Shown here: positions 1 through 9,180 of the stretch, in pieces
Numbering within the stretch: the first letter of the stretch is position 1
Layout of the letters: the number at the start of each line of letters is the position of its first letter
DNA from: Asterionellopsis glacialis
Taxonomy: Eukaryota > Bacillariophyta > Plagiogrammaphyceae > Rhaphoneidales > Asterionellopsidaceae
Direction: 5' to 3'
DNA length: 11,311 bases
Assembly (NCBI GenBank): GCA_014885115.2
Contig: WKLE02002633.1
Coordinates: forward strand, 1-11,311
Position numbers and translations under genes: made by a program
Notes under the pieces: model-generated
What the model saw: the letters and a program-made list of their open reading frames with translations, nothing else
Databases searched by the model: none
What the model was told of the DNA's origin: nothing

Positions 1-781
1 AAAAACGGATGGACTGACAGTCGCTTTTTGTCGCAATTTGGCCCATTTCTCTGTAACTGATCGTCGGGAGACTCCTAGGTAGATAGTCTAGAAGACACAC
101 AGTAGATTATAGGAGTCTCTCACTATCTTCTATCTCCTAACAGCGCTATGGACCACATATATGCGTTGGACAAAGATCGAAATTTCAAATTTTTAGTCCA
201 AGTAATCGATCAAACTATTACTCTATCAACAGATTATGGTTTCATAATGTAATCAAATAATACCAAAGAAAAGTGTGTGCTGGATACCGGTTGAATTATA
301 ACGGCCAAAATTCAAAATAGATAGTTCGTTAAGAATGTACTACAGTAACTACCTAAACTTCCGTTTCAACGCAGGCCTATTTTGTCAGTTGCTATAAATT
401 GTGTATGATTAGTATCTGTACATAAATATACTAATAACGTTTATAAATAGGAAGTGCACTCAACCCTATTTGCATGCTGATCAAAAACGGAATTTTTTCT
501 TAAGTAATTCGGCGAGTTCATCAATTCAAGAAAATCTGTCCAATCGTATCAAGTCGTACACTTATTTTCAACGGATGGAGTTCCTTTGTTTTTGACAGTT
601 AGGGATACCCACCCTGCCAGTGAAATCAAAAACGGTAAGAAACACAATTTGATAGTTTGACAGAAAAAAAAATCTCATTCCACTAACGGCGACCCGTATT
701 ATTCGTCTTGTCACTGTTACCTACACCACAGTCAGTAACTAAATTGCGTCTTTGTTTCTTTGACGCAAACTCACCAGAGTG
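1..781. other. upstream intergenic region, no gene seen
   Basis: No reading frame of useful length exists on either strand. The stretch is AT-rich but has ordinary CpG content (about 4 per 100 bases by eye), unlike the long block downstream of the gene. A short motif, ACGGATGGA, occurs at 5-13 and again at about 570-578, and AAAAACGG recurs at 1, about 484 and about 628; with so few short copies these may be chance or minor promoter elements. The stretch presumably holds the distal promoter of the 922-2793 gene. Confidence 0.6.
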
Positions 782-788
782 TATAAAT
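782..788 (+). promoter_or_regulatory. TATA-like box upstream of the tetraspan gene
   Basis: TATAAAT lies about 134 bases before the ATG at 922. A TATA box normally sits 25-35 bases before the transcription start, which would place the start near 810-820 and give a 5' UTR of roughly 100-110 bases. The following sequence (ATTCAAACTAAACATAAC) is A-rich like a eukaryotic leader. Position and composition support the call; no transcript evidence is available. Confidence 0.4.
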
Positions 789-848
789 GCCAACAAAAAG
801 TATTGTGTAGAGTGCCATTCAAACTAAACATAACGTACGGGTACCGAC

Positions 849-861
849 CTCTCTCTCTCTC
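849..861 (+). repeat. CT dinucleotide run in the 5' UTR
   Basis: A short pyrimidine microsatellite of about six CT units falls between the TATA-like box and the start codon, 60-70 bases before the ATG. CT-rich tracts are common near eukaryotic core promoters and leaders and may affect transcription start choice or translation. A functional role here is inference. Confidence 0.5.
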
Positions 862-921
862 GCCAACTAAACGAGAAGCATTTCCGACTAGTTTTACGAA
901 GGAACTTTCCAAATAATAACC

Positions 922-2793
922 ATGGCTGATTCCTCTGTAATGACCGCTCAGATTTCAAATACAGGGAAGAACACTAGAACTATTCCTTTGAAACCCCCAG
1001 AGAGGTCATATCCTGCTAAGAAAAAGCAGCAAGGGAAAACTGCCAAGGAGGCAATCGAATCGAAAAAAGCTAAAAAGGCATGGAAGAAACCAAAACGAAT
1101 CAAAACGACTGGTGAGCTTTTAGTGCAAGGAACCTTCTCTCCTTATGTTGGACCGATTGTAGGATTTAACATCCCGGCTATTGTTATGGCAATCATAGCA
1201 CTTGTCTACGTTTGTAAGGGTGGTGTCCCGTGTAAGAAGTCATACCTTTGGGTAGTCTACAATGCACTCTTTAGTATTATGCATATATGTGCTGCTTTCT
1301 ACATGCTGCATAAGGTGGGTGTAGATAAAGAAGTACAAGAACCAAACGCCAGTGGTGGTAAAGTTGCACCTGCTGATGGTGCTCCTTCAGCTGGTGGTGA
1401 CATTGAAACCGGAACCTATTACAAACTGAAAGAAACGAAGGCTGTACGAATGAAGAAGAATCGTGGTCTTACCAGAATTGTCAACAAGCTAAGTGTTGAT
1501 CCCAAAATGTTCGTATACGCTATCTTGAATGTTTTATGGCTAATTTGGCAGTGCAAGGGTATCATGCTCTTCTTACAATCCTTCGAAAACAAAGAAGAAA
1601 ACTGTGGAAAGGTTGAATTCTTCATGATTTTGGATTGGGCCTTTACGGGTGTCTTTCTACTCTTCCTTTTGATCGTTATGGCGTTTGCCATGACATGTCC
1701 TCGGCTTTTAGAAGAGACAATTCAGGGTGATCCGTCTCAAGACACCAGTAGTGTTGCTACTCAGAGCATGGATGGAACACTCAACAAAGATCTCCTTCAA
1801 AAGAATACTGATAATGTAGGAGCTACATCGGGAGGTAACATCAATGGAACATCCCAATCATATCAACCACCTCCTCCTCAACAAAGTATCCCGCAAAATA
1901 ATATGATGCAACAACCTGGTGGAGCAGAACCAAACAGTTTTGTAAACAGTTCTGCAGTTGGTGCAATGCTCACAGCATCTGCTGCCGCTTCTCCACCCAA
2001 ATCTCCACAAGCTCAACAGACGAGTCGAAGTCTTTTTGCCCGAAGCAAAAAGGTCGCCAACTCATCTGCTCCTACTGATGGAAAGGGCCGCAAGAAGAAA
2101 AAGAAGAAAAGCAAGAATGGCAAATCCAAAACGAAACCATCTGCCACCAAGAATCCCAAGCAAAACAAACCAGCTGAGAGTACCGTCAAGAAAACAACAT
2201 CACCTCCTACCATGCAGACCAAACCACCCTTGTCACCTTCTTCACCTACTAGAAAGGCAGCAAGTAAGGCAGAAATGATAGCAGCCATCAAACGCTCAAG
2301 ATCCGAATCACCTTCAAAGGCGCTTAGAAACTTTCAGGCTGGAAGTGTTGCCGAAAATGATACCGATATTCAACAACGTTTGCAAAATCAACGACAACAG
2401 TTGTTAATGCAAAATGGTGATGATGCTGGTGTTATTGGTTCAGGTGAAAGGTTGGAAACAGCCGAGAGGGATCAGCAAGTACTGCGTGATGGTCCTGCTG
2501 ACAGCTTAAGTACGGATGATGACTATGATATCCGTGCGTCATCAACTGTAACTAGTGTTGATACAGTGAATCACCTGTACGACCTTTGTTCACCACAAGC
2601 AGTCCAACCAAGTTGGGATGATTCATCATGTGATGACGATTCGTCATCAGGTAGTTCCTATTACAGTGACGAGGATGAAGATCCAGAATTTGATCGCAAT
2701 ACAACAATGAAATCAATGGAATTTCAACCACTTTCTCCTACAGTACCTACTCCAACTGTACCAACAGAGGATGCTGGTAGAGTACATCTGTAA
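922..2793 (+). CDS. four-helix membrane protein with long disordered Lys/Ser/Asp-rich tail, unknown family
   Basis: This intronless frame encodes 623 residues. The ATG at 922 follows AATAATAACC and has G at +4, a good eukaryotic start context, and it is the first ATG after the predicted leader. Residues 1-65 are strongly basic (KKKQQ, KKAKKAWKKPKRIK). Four hydrophobic segments follow at about 76-98, 107-131, 196-220 and 231-258. The basic N-terminus and basic 132-195 loop (RMKKNR) predict both ends in the cytosol, leaving two short outer loops with Cys98/Cys104 and Cys228 that could form a disulfide. Residues 260-623 look disordered: Gln/Pro/Asn-rich (315-335), a six-Lys run (391-396) in a KSK-rich stretch, repeated Ser/Thr-Pro sites (SPPKSP at 357-362, LSPSSP at 437-442, SESPSK, LSPT) and an Asp/Ser patch (565-588). 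The Ser/Thr-Pro sites suggest proline-directed phosphorylation. I recognise no named family; the layout recalls tetraspan or MARVEL-type membrane proteins, but their signature motifs (such as the tetraspanin CCG) are absent. Confidence 0.88.
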   Translation: MADSSVMTAQISNTGKNTRTIPLKPPERSYPAKKKQQGKTAKEAIESKKAKKAWKKPKRIKTTGELLVQGTFSPYVGPIVGFNIPAIVMAIIALVYVCKGGVPCKKSYLWVVYNALFSIMHICAAFYMLHKVGVDKEVQEPNASGGKVAPADGAPSAGGDIETGTYYKLKETKAVRMKKNRGLTRIVNKLSVDPKMFVYAILNVLWLIWQCKGIMLFLQSFENKEENCGKVEFFMILDWAFTGVFLLFLLIVMAFAMTCPRLLEETIQGDPSQDTSSVATQSMDGTLNKDLLQKNTDNVGATSGGNINGTSQSYQPPPPQQSIPQNNMMQQPGGAEPNSFVNSSAVGAMLTASAAASPPKSPQAQQTSRSLFARSKKVANSSAPTDGKGRKKKKKKSKNGKSKTKPSATKNPKQNKPAESTVKKTTSPPTMQTKPPLSPSSPTRKAASKAEMIAAIKRSRSESPSKALRNFQAGSVAENDTDIQQRLQNQRQQLLMQNGDDAGVIGSGERLETAERDQQVLRDGPADSLSTDDDYDIRASSTVTSVDTVNHLYDLCSPQAVQPSWDDSSCDDDSSSGSSYYSDEDEDPEFDRNTTMKSMEFQPLSPTVPTPTVPTEDAGRVHL

Positions 2794-2981
2794 AAAAGGA
2801 GGAATTGTTTTATGTTTGTTGTGACCATCAAACTCTTTTTTGTGTCTTATCCATTGAAACTATATTTTGCCCGTGCCACCTATTACCACACGACTACGTC
2901 TATGAAGTGTGTTGTCGAGGCGTAGATGACTTCAGTATGAATTAATAATAATTACTTTTCAAAACAAACACTTTTCTTACG
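2794..2981 (+). other. probable 3' UTR and downstream flank of the tetraspan gene
   Basis: This stretch runs from the stop codon to where CpGs disappear. It still contains several CpGs (for example near 2871, 2889, 2914 and 2980), so it matches the gene side in composition. An A/T-rich stretch, TGAATTAATAATAATTAC near 2938-2955, could serve in 3' end formation, but no canonical AATAAA hexamer is seen. The cleavage site is not determinable from sequence alone. Confidence 0.45.
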
Positions 2982-5290
2982 GTCTCTCCTATTGAGCTCA
3001 TGTATCTTGTAGTACATACCATTTTCATGGTTGTTTGTTTGCCAAAGTAAGTGCACATAGCTTACAGTTGAGAATTGCAGAGACAAGAGAGTGTCTGCAG
3101 CAGAATCTTTTCCCTTGGCTTGAGTGCTTGGCCTATACATCAAAATAGTTGTTCAGCAACAGCAAGTTCAAATGACTGTACATATGCTGTACAAAAGCAA
3201 AATATCTATGCAGCTTGTTCCATCAATAGCACCAGATATTCTCTTGTGCCTGCCTATCATATAATCATTAATGTATTAGTCCAGCAATAGTGTACTGCAA
3301 TACTTTCCAAGGATTCATACATGACACTACAGTACCACAGCCCAGGTACACACAAGAGCTCAATGGAGAATCCACCTCAAGAACAACATCTACCACCAGA
3401 AAAATACTACCTACTATACTGACAACAACAAACTACTGTAAGGCACTGCTCCTCTGTGTGTAGTAGTGCAGGTTGCCCCTCCAAATAAGGCAAAGGGCCT
3501 GATTTTGGCAAGCTTGGGACTGCCTTTAGAACACAGTACTAAAAATTTCAATCTTGAGCAACATAATGTACTTATACATAATGTCATTCCAGTTCCATTA
3601 GTACCACATCCATGAGAGCAATTTTATGATTTAAAAGATTTTTGGTAAAGCACCTGAGATCATCTCATAAATATATTTGGATACAAGCAACATCTAGATG
3701 AGCCATTTATCTTCAAGCTTGGGGTTACTTATGGGGGAAGGGGGGGCAAAATTAGGTTTCCAGTAGAAATAATATTAAAGTTGCAGTTGGATGTGTGTTT
3801 TGGAGATGCTGAACTAAAGAAATCTATCTGTTTTTACCCTTTGTTGGTGCATCCACTATTATGCTAAATTTAATTCAGATTTGTTTTCTTTTATATTTAT
3901 TCCTCTTTTGTCTTTAGCTATTATGCTATAGAGAGTAGACAGGTTAGGGACTTTTTTTACACTATCTAGAGCTCTGTTTCTAAACTTGCTCTACCATGCT
4001 TGGAACAGCTTGTTCTTGCAAAAAAATGGTTTCCTATAATCCTCCTCTGGTGGTATGAGCCTTTTTAAATTTTCTCTTGCTTCATACATATACAGCAAAT
4101 AGAGAACATTTTTTTGTAAAGAAGAAGTCTTGTGGTCACCACCAGTACTAATACACTAGCACTGTGTGTGTGATTTTGTAGTAGAACTTTTCTGCTGTTT
4201 GCCATAAATAACATTTCTAATTTCAACACTTGAGTATTACTAGCACAATACTAGTTAGATTATATCTGCATAGTAGAAAGGTGATAAATATGCCTTCATG
4301 GCAATTGTTTTTGCCCTTATACCAATTTGGGCACTTGTGTTACTCCCTTGTCCAGAATGGTCATAGTGGACTTCCTTGCAGGAAGTTAGGAGGAGGAAGA
4401 TCAAACAATTTAAGAAAAATATTGTTCTAGTAGATGATAATTAACAAAAATCTTTGAATGGTTTCATTTCAATGATACCTCTAACAAAGAAACATTTTGT
4501 TTACTAGTGTACAAGGAGCTTGTACCATAGAGGTGTAAATAAGTTTTTATGGTCTGTTAAATAACTACTACAAGCTGGTTGCCTAATCAGACATCCAGGG
4601 TAATTGCCAAATTTTAAAAGAAGTCTAGTAATATTTGTCACAAAGAATCATTCTTTCTCAGGAGAGCAAGTACTTCTGGTGTATGTTGTTACTGAAAATT
4701 TAAGAGTTGCAAATGACAAATATTATATTATTAATGAGAGGAGCTACTGATATGTCTTGAAGGATACTGTGAGTTTAAAAACAAAAGCTTTATCACCAGG
4801 AGAATGATTTTTTGTATAAAAGAATAGCTCTACTTCTTCTCTGAGTAGGCACTTAAAGTGTATATCTAGATATAAGGGGATAAATGCCAATCTTCCTTTG
4901 TGCAAGAATGTAAGATGGCTTCAACAATAAAGCATCCATCCTTGTTTTTCTTGTATAAGAGAAGCTACTTCTTTGTAATACAACAAGTAATATCTAGTAG
5001 AAAAAGATTATAAGCACTGAGAATATTTCTTTTAGGAAACAAATATTTTCAGATAGCTCCAATAATAAGTGGATAATGACAAGAATTGTGATTTTTAAAA
5101 ATGGGGTATACTAGTGGGAGTAGAACCACTTCTCTTTCACAAAGAATTTTATCATTTTTTCTAAATACAAGAGCAGAAGCTACACACTTACCAGAGACTT
5201 TTAGCTATATTCTTGTTTAAATCACAGAAGCTGCTTCTGTGTCTGTGCCATAATAATTCATTAAAAAAAAGATTGTCTTGGAAAAAAGGA
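2982..5290. other. non-coding part of the CpG-poor block, no gene seen
   Basis: Only short open frames occur here, with nothing resembling a known protein. Visible local features are a G-rich run (GGGGGAAGGGGGGG near 3734-3747), a near-palindrome around 3177-3191 (TGTACATATGCTGTACA) and a 19-base imperfect palindrome at 5223-5241. No tRNA, terminal repeat or intact mobile element was found. From about 4150 onward the sequence becomes rich in GAAGAAG/CTTCTTC and CTAG-containing words, suggesting a different source from the earlier part. Confidence 0.55.
5223..5241. repeat. short imperfect palindrome
   Basis: CACAGAAGC and GCTTCTGTG are perfect reverse complements separated by a single T, giving a 9 bp inverted repeat. 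The surrounding 4.8-6.4 kb stretch contains other AGAAG...CTTCT pairs (for example 6292-6315), so this may be one instance of a locally common word. No function can be assigned. Confidence 0.5.
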
Positions 5291-5453
5291 CTAACCCTTT
5301 TTTAAAAAAGGAAGAAGTCAAGTTTTGGGGGAGTTCAAAGCAAATTATAGGTAACTATCCTACTGGAGGAGTAACACCCCTTTAAAAAAATGAAGAAGCA
5401 AAGTTTTGGAGTTAAAAGCAAATCATAGGTAACTATTTGGGAGGAGTAACACC
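5291..5453. repeat. two-copy tandem duplication, ~80 bp unit
   Basis: Unit 1 (about 5291-5371) and unit 2 (about 5372-5453) share the same order of words: a CCCTTT/AAAAAA stretch, GAAGAAG, AAGTTTTGG, AAAGCAAAT, ATAGGTAACTAT and GGAGGAGTAAC. They differ by several substitutions and small indels (for example TCCTACTGGAGG against TTGGGAGG). The junctions are blurred because both ends are A/T-rich. Nothing in the unit resembles coding sequence. Confidence 0.85.
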
Positions 5454-6655
5454 ATTCTTGAGTTAGGATCCAGCAGTCAGCTATGACACCAATAGCACAG
5501 CTGAATAATTAAGCATTATGTACCACCAAACCTTTGATTGTCAGATTTTTTATAATACCTGATGTTGTCCATCTTTGTTATGATTGAAAATATTTATTTT
5601 TAAAAACTTTTCAAACAAACCTAACAAGTGCCATTGATTAAAATATTTGATGACAACAAGGAGCAAGAAATAAAATAATCAACCCAGCTTAATTGTTTAT
5701 GTGAGCCAACATGTAATTATGATATCTGTAAATATGCAAAAGAACTTCTAAAGCTTAGAATTCCTTATTTTATCTGGAAGCTTTTGTTGAAGCTCAAACT
5801 GAAGTAACATTATTGGTTGTTGGTAAACATTGTCAACTGGTGGTGAGGTGGACTCCTACACTACCAATATTTTAGAATCTGGTAATTATTTTTTTAATAG
5901 TTGAATTAAAGAGAGCTTCTCCAGACACAAAAGATTTTTCTGTACTAGTTTAGTATCTAGTAGGCAATTGTGACTGAAGAGAAGCATTTGTGGTGGCTAG
6001 AATACAAGAGGAAATATATCTTTTAGGAAAGCAACTAGATGTATTTTTCATCTTACTCTAAAGAAGAAATTCCTATAATTAGAGACTAATTACTAAAAAA
6101 TATACTCAAGAAGGAACTCAAAAAGAACAATCTACCTAGAGAGAGGAATATTTACTTCAGGGGTACTACCTTTTCTTATTTTAAGAGATTACTAGTTCTA
6201 TAATTGACCAAGAATTTTCTTGAGGAAAAAATTCAGGAGATAGTAGCTTTGCTAACAGTCATTCTCTTGTCCCTCAGAAGAGCAGTTGGTGCAGCTTCTT
6301 GGTAAAGAAGTAGCATGTCATGGTCTGGCACTAATAGGTGAGAAGCACATTTCTAATTGAAGAAGAATTACTAAGATGACTCCTCTAGAGCTAACATAAA
6401 TGGCAGATGGGCATGTTTGTTTTCTTCTTTTACAACAGAACACTGCATATACTTAATTTTATAAGCTACTACTATAGTAAGTAAGAAAACTCAAACTAGT
6501 TTATAACACATGTTGCATACTATATTTAAGCTTAGGCCAAGTATGGTACAAGTCTTGATTGGAGGTGATCATCATGGTCAAGAACCAGTGAACACTAGTC
6601 CTTTATTAAATTTTAATTTTATTAGTAAGTATATTATGGTAGTTAGAGAGTAATA
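5454..6655. other. non-coding part of the CpG-poor block, no gene seen
   Basis: No sustained reading frame occurs on either strand. The stretch is AT-rich, free of CpG and rich in GAAGAAG and CTAG words. One short plus-strand frame, 6543-6653, reads through VLIGGDHHGQEP and is discussed among the findings; at 37 codons it is too short to call a gene. Confidence 0.55.
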
Positions 6656-6858
6656 ACCAAACTTTCTTTGAAGAAAAGTTTAAGATGGCTACTCTGGTTA
6701 CAAAGCATAAAAAAAATAAAACTAATTTATCCTTTGGTTACAATAGTACAACAAATGGACCAAATTTCTTTGAAGAAGAATTTAAAATAGCTATGCTGGT
6801 TACTTACAATAAATAAATAAACTAATTTATCCTCTAGTTACAATAGTACAATGAATGT
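6656..6858. repeat. two-copy tandem duplication, ~100 bp unit
   Basis: Unit 1 (6656-6758) and unit 2 (6759-6858) both begin with ACCAAA and TTTCTTTGAAGAA, continue through CTGGTTAC, and share ACTAATTTATCCT and GTTACAATAGTACAA near their ends. Differences are mostly transitions plus small indels in an A-rich centre. At one aligned position unit 1 has CA (6752-6753) and unit 2 has TG (6852-6853), as expected if the parent unit had CG there. No coding potential is seen. Confidence 0.9.
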
Positions 6859-7080
6859 ACTTCTTTCTATTTGACTGACTAGACAGTAGATCTAAAAGAG
6901 AGATAATTTTTTATATTTCTTGTTCATGCATTCTTGCTGGAAAGAATAAATATTTTTAAAGGTCTGACTTGTCAAAGAAAATCTCTTGTCAGTTTGTTGC
7001 TGGATTATTTGCTCCTTGAGTTTATATGTTAACTTTTGATTAAAGACTTTTTTCTTTTCACTTCAAAAGAAATCAGTATC
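6859..7080. other. AT-rich spacer, nothing recognised
   Basis: This is non-coding, AT-rich sequence without CpG between the 100 bp tandem duplication and the minus-strand elongase-like fragment. If that fragment were part of a longer gene, its continuation should lie here on the minus strand, but stops appear at once (TAA at 7081-7083, then TGA a few codons later) and I saw no His-box-like coding. Confidence 0.5.
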
Positions 7081-7356
7081 TTAGACTTTTTGGAGCACCT
7101 TCAAAGTAGAACTTTTTAATTTCTTTGTTGCATTCAGGATCCTGTCACCAATCACGAATATCAACAACAAATACAAAGAAGAAAACATGACTGGTGGTGC
7201 ATAATGAAGGAAACTTGCCAAAGCTTCCATATTCTCTATCTCCCAACCATCCTGTAGTTTCATGCTTTCAAATGCACTTATGTAGATGATAGATTGCTTC
7301 TCCATCTTTGTTTTGCCACTAAGATGTGCTTGCTTTTTACTCTTCAAATGTTTCAC
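7081..7356 (-). pseudogene. fragment resembling the N-terminus of a fatty acid elongase (ELO-like), tentative
   Basis: This minus-strand frame of 91 codons has no stops; AT-rich sequence like this would be expected to carry about six. Translation may begin at Met1 or at Met18. Residues 50-75 read LHYAPPVMFSSLYLLLIF followed by VIGDRIL: a Pro-containing lead into one hydrophobic helix with the LYLL...G pattern, then a basic, Lys/Leu-rich stretch (ATKKLKSSTLKVL). That order (proline, first helix with LYL, Gly, basic segment) recalls the first helix of ELO-family very-long-chain fatty acid elongases, ER membrane enzymes of roughly 270-350 residues that add two carbons to acyl-CoA. The catalytic His box (HxxHH) is absent because the frame stops after 91 residues. 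It lies inside the CpG-poor block and holds one of its rare CpGs (7155). I infer a captured or decayed gene fragment. The family link rests on pattern only; it could also be an unrelated single-helix protein or chance. Confidence 0.3.
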
Positions 7357-8237
7357 ATATTTATTTTAAAAGTTGCATGTGCTGTTGCAGTCCCTCTAGA
7401 GATAAATTTGCATAATCTTGTCTTTATCAGGCTCTGCCTTTATCCAAGCAATTTGAATTAATCCACTAAATATTCAAATATTGCTTCCTTTTGATAGTTT
7501 TGTCTAAAAATGTGTTTTGAATCCTTATTTAATCATCATACTGTCCCAAACATCTAGCTAATAACTCTGCAATACTTGTATGGTTAGCTGGTATAAAGTC
7601 ACTCACCTTGTATTGTGAGTTGACCTATGGTTATTTTGTTTCTTTTCAACAATGCAACTTGAATTGAAGCAGGTTCCCAAGAAATACTAATGGGTATGTT
7701 GTGATGTTTCTGTATTCATTGCAATGATGCTTGCTTATGTAAAATTCTTGGGTCAATGTTGTTGCCCTGTAGAATATTTAGCATAGAAACATAGCAACCA
7801 ATCAAGTCAGTGAGCAATTGAATACATGGAAGCAGTTGTGACATTGCTGCTTTGCTTGTGCTGGTATGTTCAATCATGACATTTAATTTTGTTTATTTGC
7901 TATGTATCTGTATCAGATTTAGCATGATTGGAGCATGATATGATATAGTCATGAGGGACAAAAGGTGTGGATACATTCAATATAGCAATGTATTGTAGTG
8001 GTAGTTGGTATTTCTGCTCTCCTACTAATAACAAATGCCCCCTACAGTTTGCAAAAGATGATAGAGATTTCACTGGTAAATCATTGCTTCAATACCGAAT
8101 TGTTTTATACCCATACTGGCTTAAGTATTTGATTGTTGTGTTGCAGTTGCAATTATCTATTGTTCATGCTGGTTGTGTTGATGGTGCCATGGCATTGTCC
8201 TGATGAAAAGATGAAAAAAATGTGGAATCCAATTCTC
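7357..8237. other. TG/CA-rich non-coding stretch before the tandem array
   Basis: No convincing gene is present. The sequence is visibly rich in TG and CA words (for example GCAGTTGTGACATTGCTGC near 7831), as expected where CpGs have turned into TpG and CpA. Words shared with the downstream array, such as a TTGTGTTGCAGTTGCAATTATC-like run and GTGTTGATGG followed by CATGGCATTG (about 8135-8205), suggest that more worn copies of the ~170 bp unit extend into this stretch. A 78-codon open frame at 7967-8203 has no recognisable content. Confidence 0.45.
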
Positions 8238-8745
8238 CCCAGGTGGGTTAAAAACACCAATCCACCTTGTTCAACTATCAATGAAAAAAGTCCTTAATAA
8301 TGCTTGTTGGTCATATATTTGAGGACATGTTATTGCTCAACATGGTGATGAAGCCACAACAGCAATCATGATTTATCCTGTGGTATTGCAATATAGTATG
8401 GTAGTTGAAGGGGGGCTCACCAAACCAATCTGCCTCTTGTGTGCACTGCAACTATCATTTTGAGGATCCTAGAAATCAATGTGATGGTTCTTGGGTGTAT
8501 CAAAGGAGGTGTTGATGCAGGACATGGTTACAAAGTCATGATGTTAATATATTTGTACAGTATGGTGTCTGAAGTAGGGTTCAACACATCAATCCACCTG
8601 ATTCAAGCATTTTTATCAGTGTTGATAGTACTTTAAAGTATGTATGACATTTGTTAGGTGTATCAAAGAAAGTTTTGATGCAGGACATTGTCATGAAGTC
8701 ATGGTGTCAATTGTGCTGTGGTGTCATTGCAGTTGTGCGATCAGT
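8238..8745. repeat. degenerate tandem array, ~170 bp unit, about three copies
   Basis: Three consecutive segments, about 8238-8409, 8410-8575 and 8576-8745, share the same word order. Each starts with a GGGTT/GGGCT and CAcCAATCcaCCT-like run, then an ACTATCA/TTATCAG word, then (copies 2 and 3) GGTGTATCAAAG, TTGATGCAGGACAT and AAGTCATG, ending in a TATGGT/GTGGTGT run. Copies 2 and 3 match best, at 8496-8555 and 8656-8715. Aligned copies show CA at 8531-8532 against TG at 8694-8695. Worn copies probably extend on both sides. The unit length is near a nucleosome repeat, which is typical of satellite-like DNA, but so few copies do not show a satellite role. Confidence 0.7.
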
Positions 8746-9180
8746 CAAAAAAATCAATTTGAGACAGGTGGAGCAAAAGTGGTTCTGTGTAGGGGCCTCA
8801 TGGGTTTCACCCTTTTGGGTCTTAGTATCACATCCCCATATTTGTGATAAGTGGGTTCTTGTTTAAAAGTTATGGCATTCTATAACTTGACTGTTTAATA
8901 GGTAACCTCAGTATATTTGAGATAGTACTAGTAAGTATATATACATAGTACTACCATCAGGCACAGTTATTGTACTGGTAATCACCTAAAAGTAGGAAGC
9001 ATTTTTGACCCGTACAAAGATTTAAATTTAAAAGTTAAATATGGCATTTTACAGGATTTTTTAGCATCCATCTATTGAACTATGGTATATACTTCATTCT
9101 GTATGTAGTTAGTGCATTACAACATTTTCAACCAAATATTCTTTGTGATATGGAGTTAGAAAAAATTAATTATAAAATTA
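8746..9180. other. AT-rich non-coding stretch, no gene seen
   Basis: Beyond a possible worn start of another ~170 bp unit (AAAAATCAATTTGAGACAGG near 8748-8767), nothing is recognised. The sequence is AT-rich, with TA-rich runs near 8925-8945, and holds one CpG (9011). Short open frames overlapping the array edge are not coding by content. Confidence 0.5.

Noticed and set aside
1419..1691. Minus-strand open frame of 90 codons
   Set aside because: It lies wholly inside the well-supported plus-strand gene, opposite its third and fourth membrane helices, and is a shadow of that codon pattern.
2083..2160. Silaffin-like reading of the poly-Lys segment (residues about 388-413)
   Set aside because: The Lys run is a single cluster in a membrane protein tail without the regularly repeated lysine units or signal peptide expected of silaffins; kept only as speculation under the protein finding.
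1958..2291. Two further frames (plus 106 codons, minus 92 codons) inside the gene
   Set aside because: Both overlap the Lys/Pro/Ser-rich tail; their odd composition (Arg/His/Pro-rich; Leu/Phe-rich) follows from the low-complexity codons of the real frame.
2952..3290. Short open frames on both strands just after the gene
   Set aside because: At 63 and 71 codons with no recognisable content, and mutually overlapping; the minus-strand frame needs a non-ATG start to reach full length.
7967..8203. Plus-strand open frame of 78 codons
   Set aside because: It overlaps TG/CA-rich sequence and a worn tandem-repeat copy, with no family resemblance; openness is weak evidence at this length.
8439..8866. 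Several overlapping plus-strand frames of 65-71 codons
   Set aside because: They fall in the ~170 bp tandem array and overlap one another in different frames, as expected for repeat sequence and not coding.
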